From an uncultured Pseudomonadota bacterium (GTDB lineage Bacteria; Pseudomonadota; Alphaproteobacteria; Rs-D84), in assembly GCA_947306185.1 (NCBI GenBank), contig CAMZFU010000025.1:1-14148 (forward strand): 14,148 bases of DNA, in the 5' to 3' direction. The notes below the pieces were generated by a model, which did not search any database, was not told where the DNA came from, and worked only from the letters and a program-made list of their open reading frames with translations. Position numbers and translations under genes: made by a program. How positions within the stretch are numbered: the first letter of the stretch is position 1; each line of letters starts with the position of its first letter. Shown here piece after piece: positions 14,115-14,148 of this stretch.

Positions 14115-14148
14115 TCAGATGTTCAGCCGGTCGAGAACGCCGAACAGC
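14115..14148 (-). CDS. Possible C-terminal end of a further leftward gene (runs off right edge)
   Basis: On the minus strand one frame reads LFGVLDRLNI and then TGA (14117-14115). Its codons (CTG, GGC, CTC, GAC, CGG, CTG) are richer in G and C than those of neighbouring genes. A short GAAAAACC/TTTTTC palindrome follows the stop. Ten codons are too few for a family call, so this is only a suggestion. Confidence 0.3.
   Translation of the reverse strand, partial: LFGVLDRLNI

Noticed and set aside
14101..14148. A tRNA 3' end at the right edge (GGTCGAGAACG resembles a T-loop)
   Set aside because: The T-stem does not pair properly and no acceptor or CCA-like end is placed correctly. The reading frame ending in TGA is the simpler view.
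1..14148. CRISPR arrays, insertion sequences, phage genes, toxin-antitoxin pairs
   Set aside because: No regular spacer-repeat array, no transposase motif, no terminal inverted repeats with target duplications and no recognisable phage or toxin family were seen on either strand.

Overview
The window looks like chromosomal core DNA of a Gram-negative bacterium, most likely an uncultured alphaproteobacterium with a moderately AT-rich genome. The Gram-negative call rests on a secreted beta-barrel protein with a C-terminal Phe. The lineage call is an inference from the tilS-ftsH adjacency, which is common in alphaproteobacteria, and from the polA and mepM-like gene types. The standard code holds, with TAA, TAG and TGA all used as stops.

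Layout, left to right. (1) The 5' end of pth (-) diverges from a small outer-membrane barrel gene (+), which ends in a hairpin before polA (+). (2) polA converges on an M23 murein endopeptidase gene (-) whose membrane anchor is cut off from the enzyme by an in-frame TAA. That gene diverges from prmC (+) across a 21-bp gap holding a palindrome that supplies a perfect TATAAT on both strands. (3) An unrecognised 351-aa gene (+) has its own promoter and terminator. (4) A leftward cluster, tilS - ftsH - MBL-fold hydrolase, has overlapping gene ends. tilS is split into two overlapping frames, and FtsH carries unusual pore-loop and Walker A residues. (5) A rightward pair follows: a LOG-family phosphoribohydrolase and an unrecognised 162-aa coiled-coil protein. 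(6) A leftward HIT-yggU pair follows, then a leftward 631-aa protein built from about five copies of an unrecognised module. A few codons of a further leftward gene may lie at the right edge.

Most genes are housekeeping: replication and repair (polA), translation (pth, prmC, tilS), envelope and proteolysis (M23, ftsH, barrel protein), and small hydrolases. Three proteins (351, 162 and 631 aa) are unrecognised. The best candidates for something undescribed are the repeat-module protein, the two broken reading frames (M23 and tilS), the substituted catalytic-site residues in PolA and FtsH, and two compact regulatory arrangements: a divergent, possibly leaderless promoter, and a hairpin that overlaps both a promoter and a ribosome-binding site. 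No phage, transposon, CRISPR, tRNA or rRNA was seen. No gene-free stretch exceeds about 150 bases.
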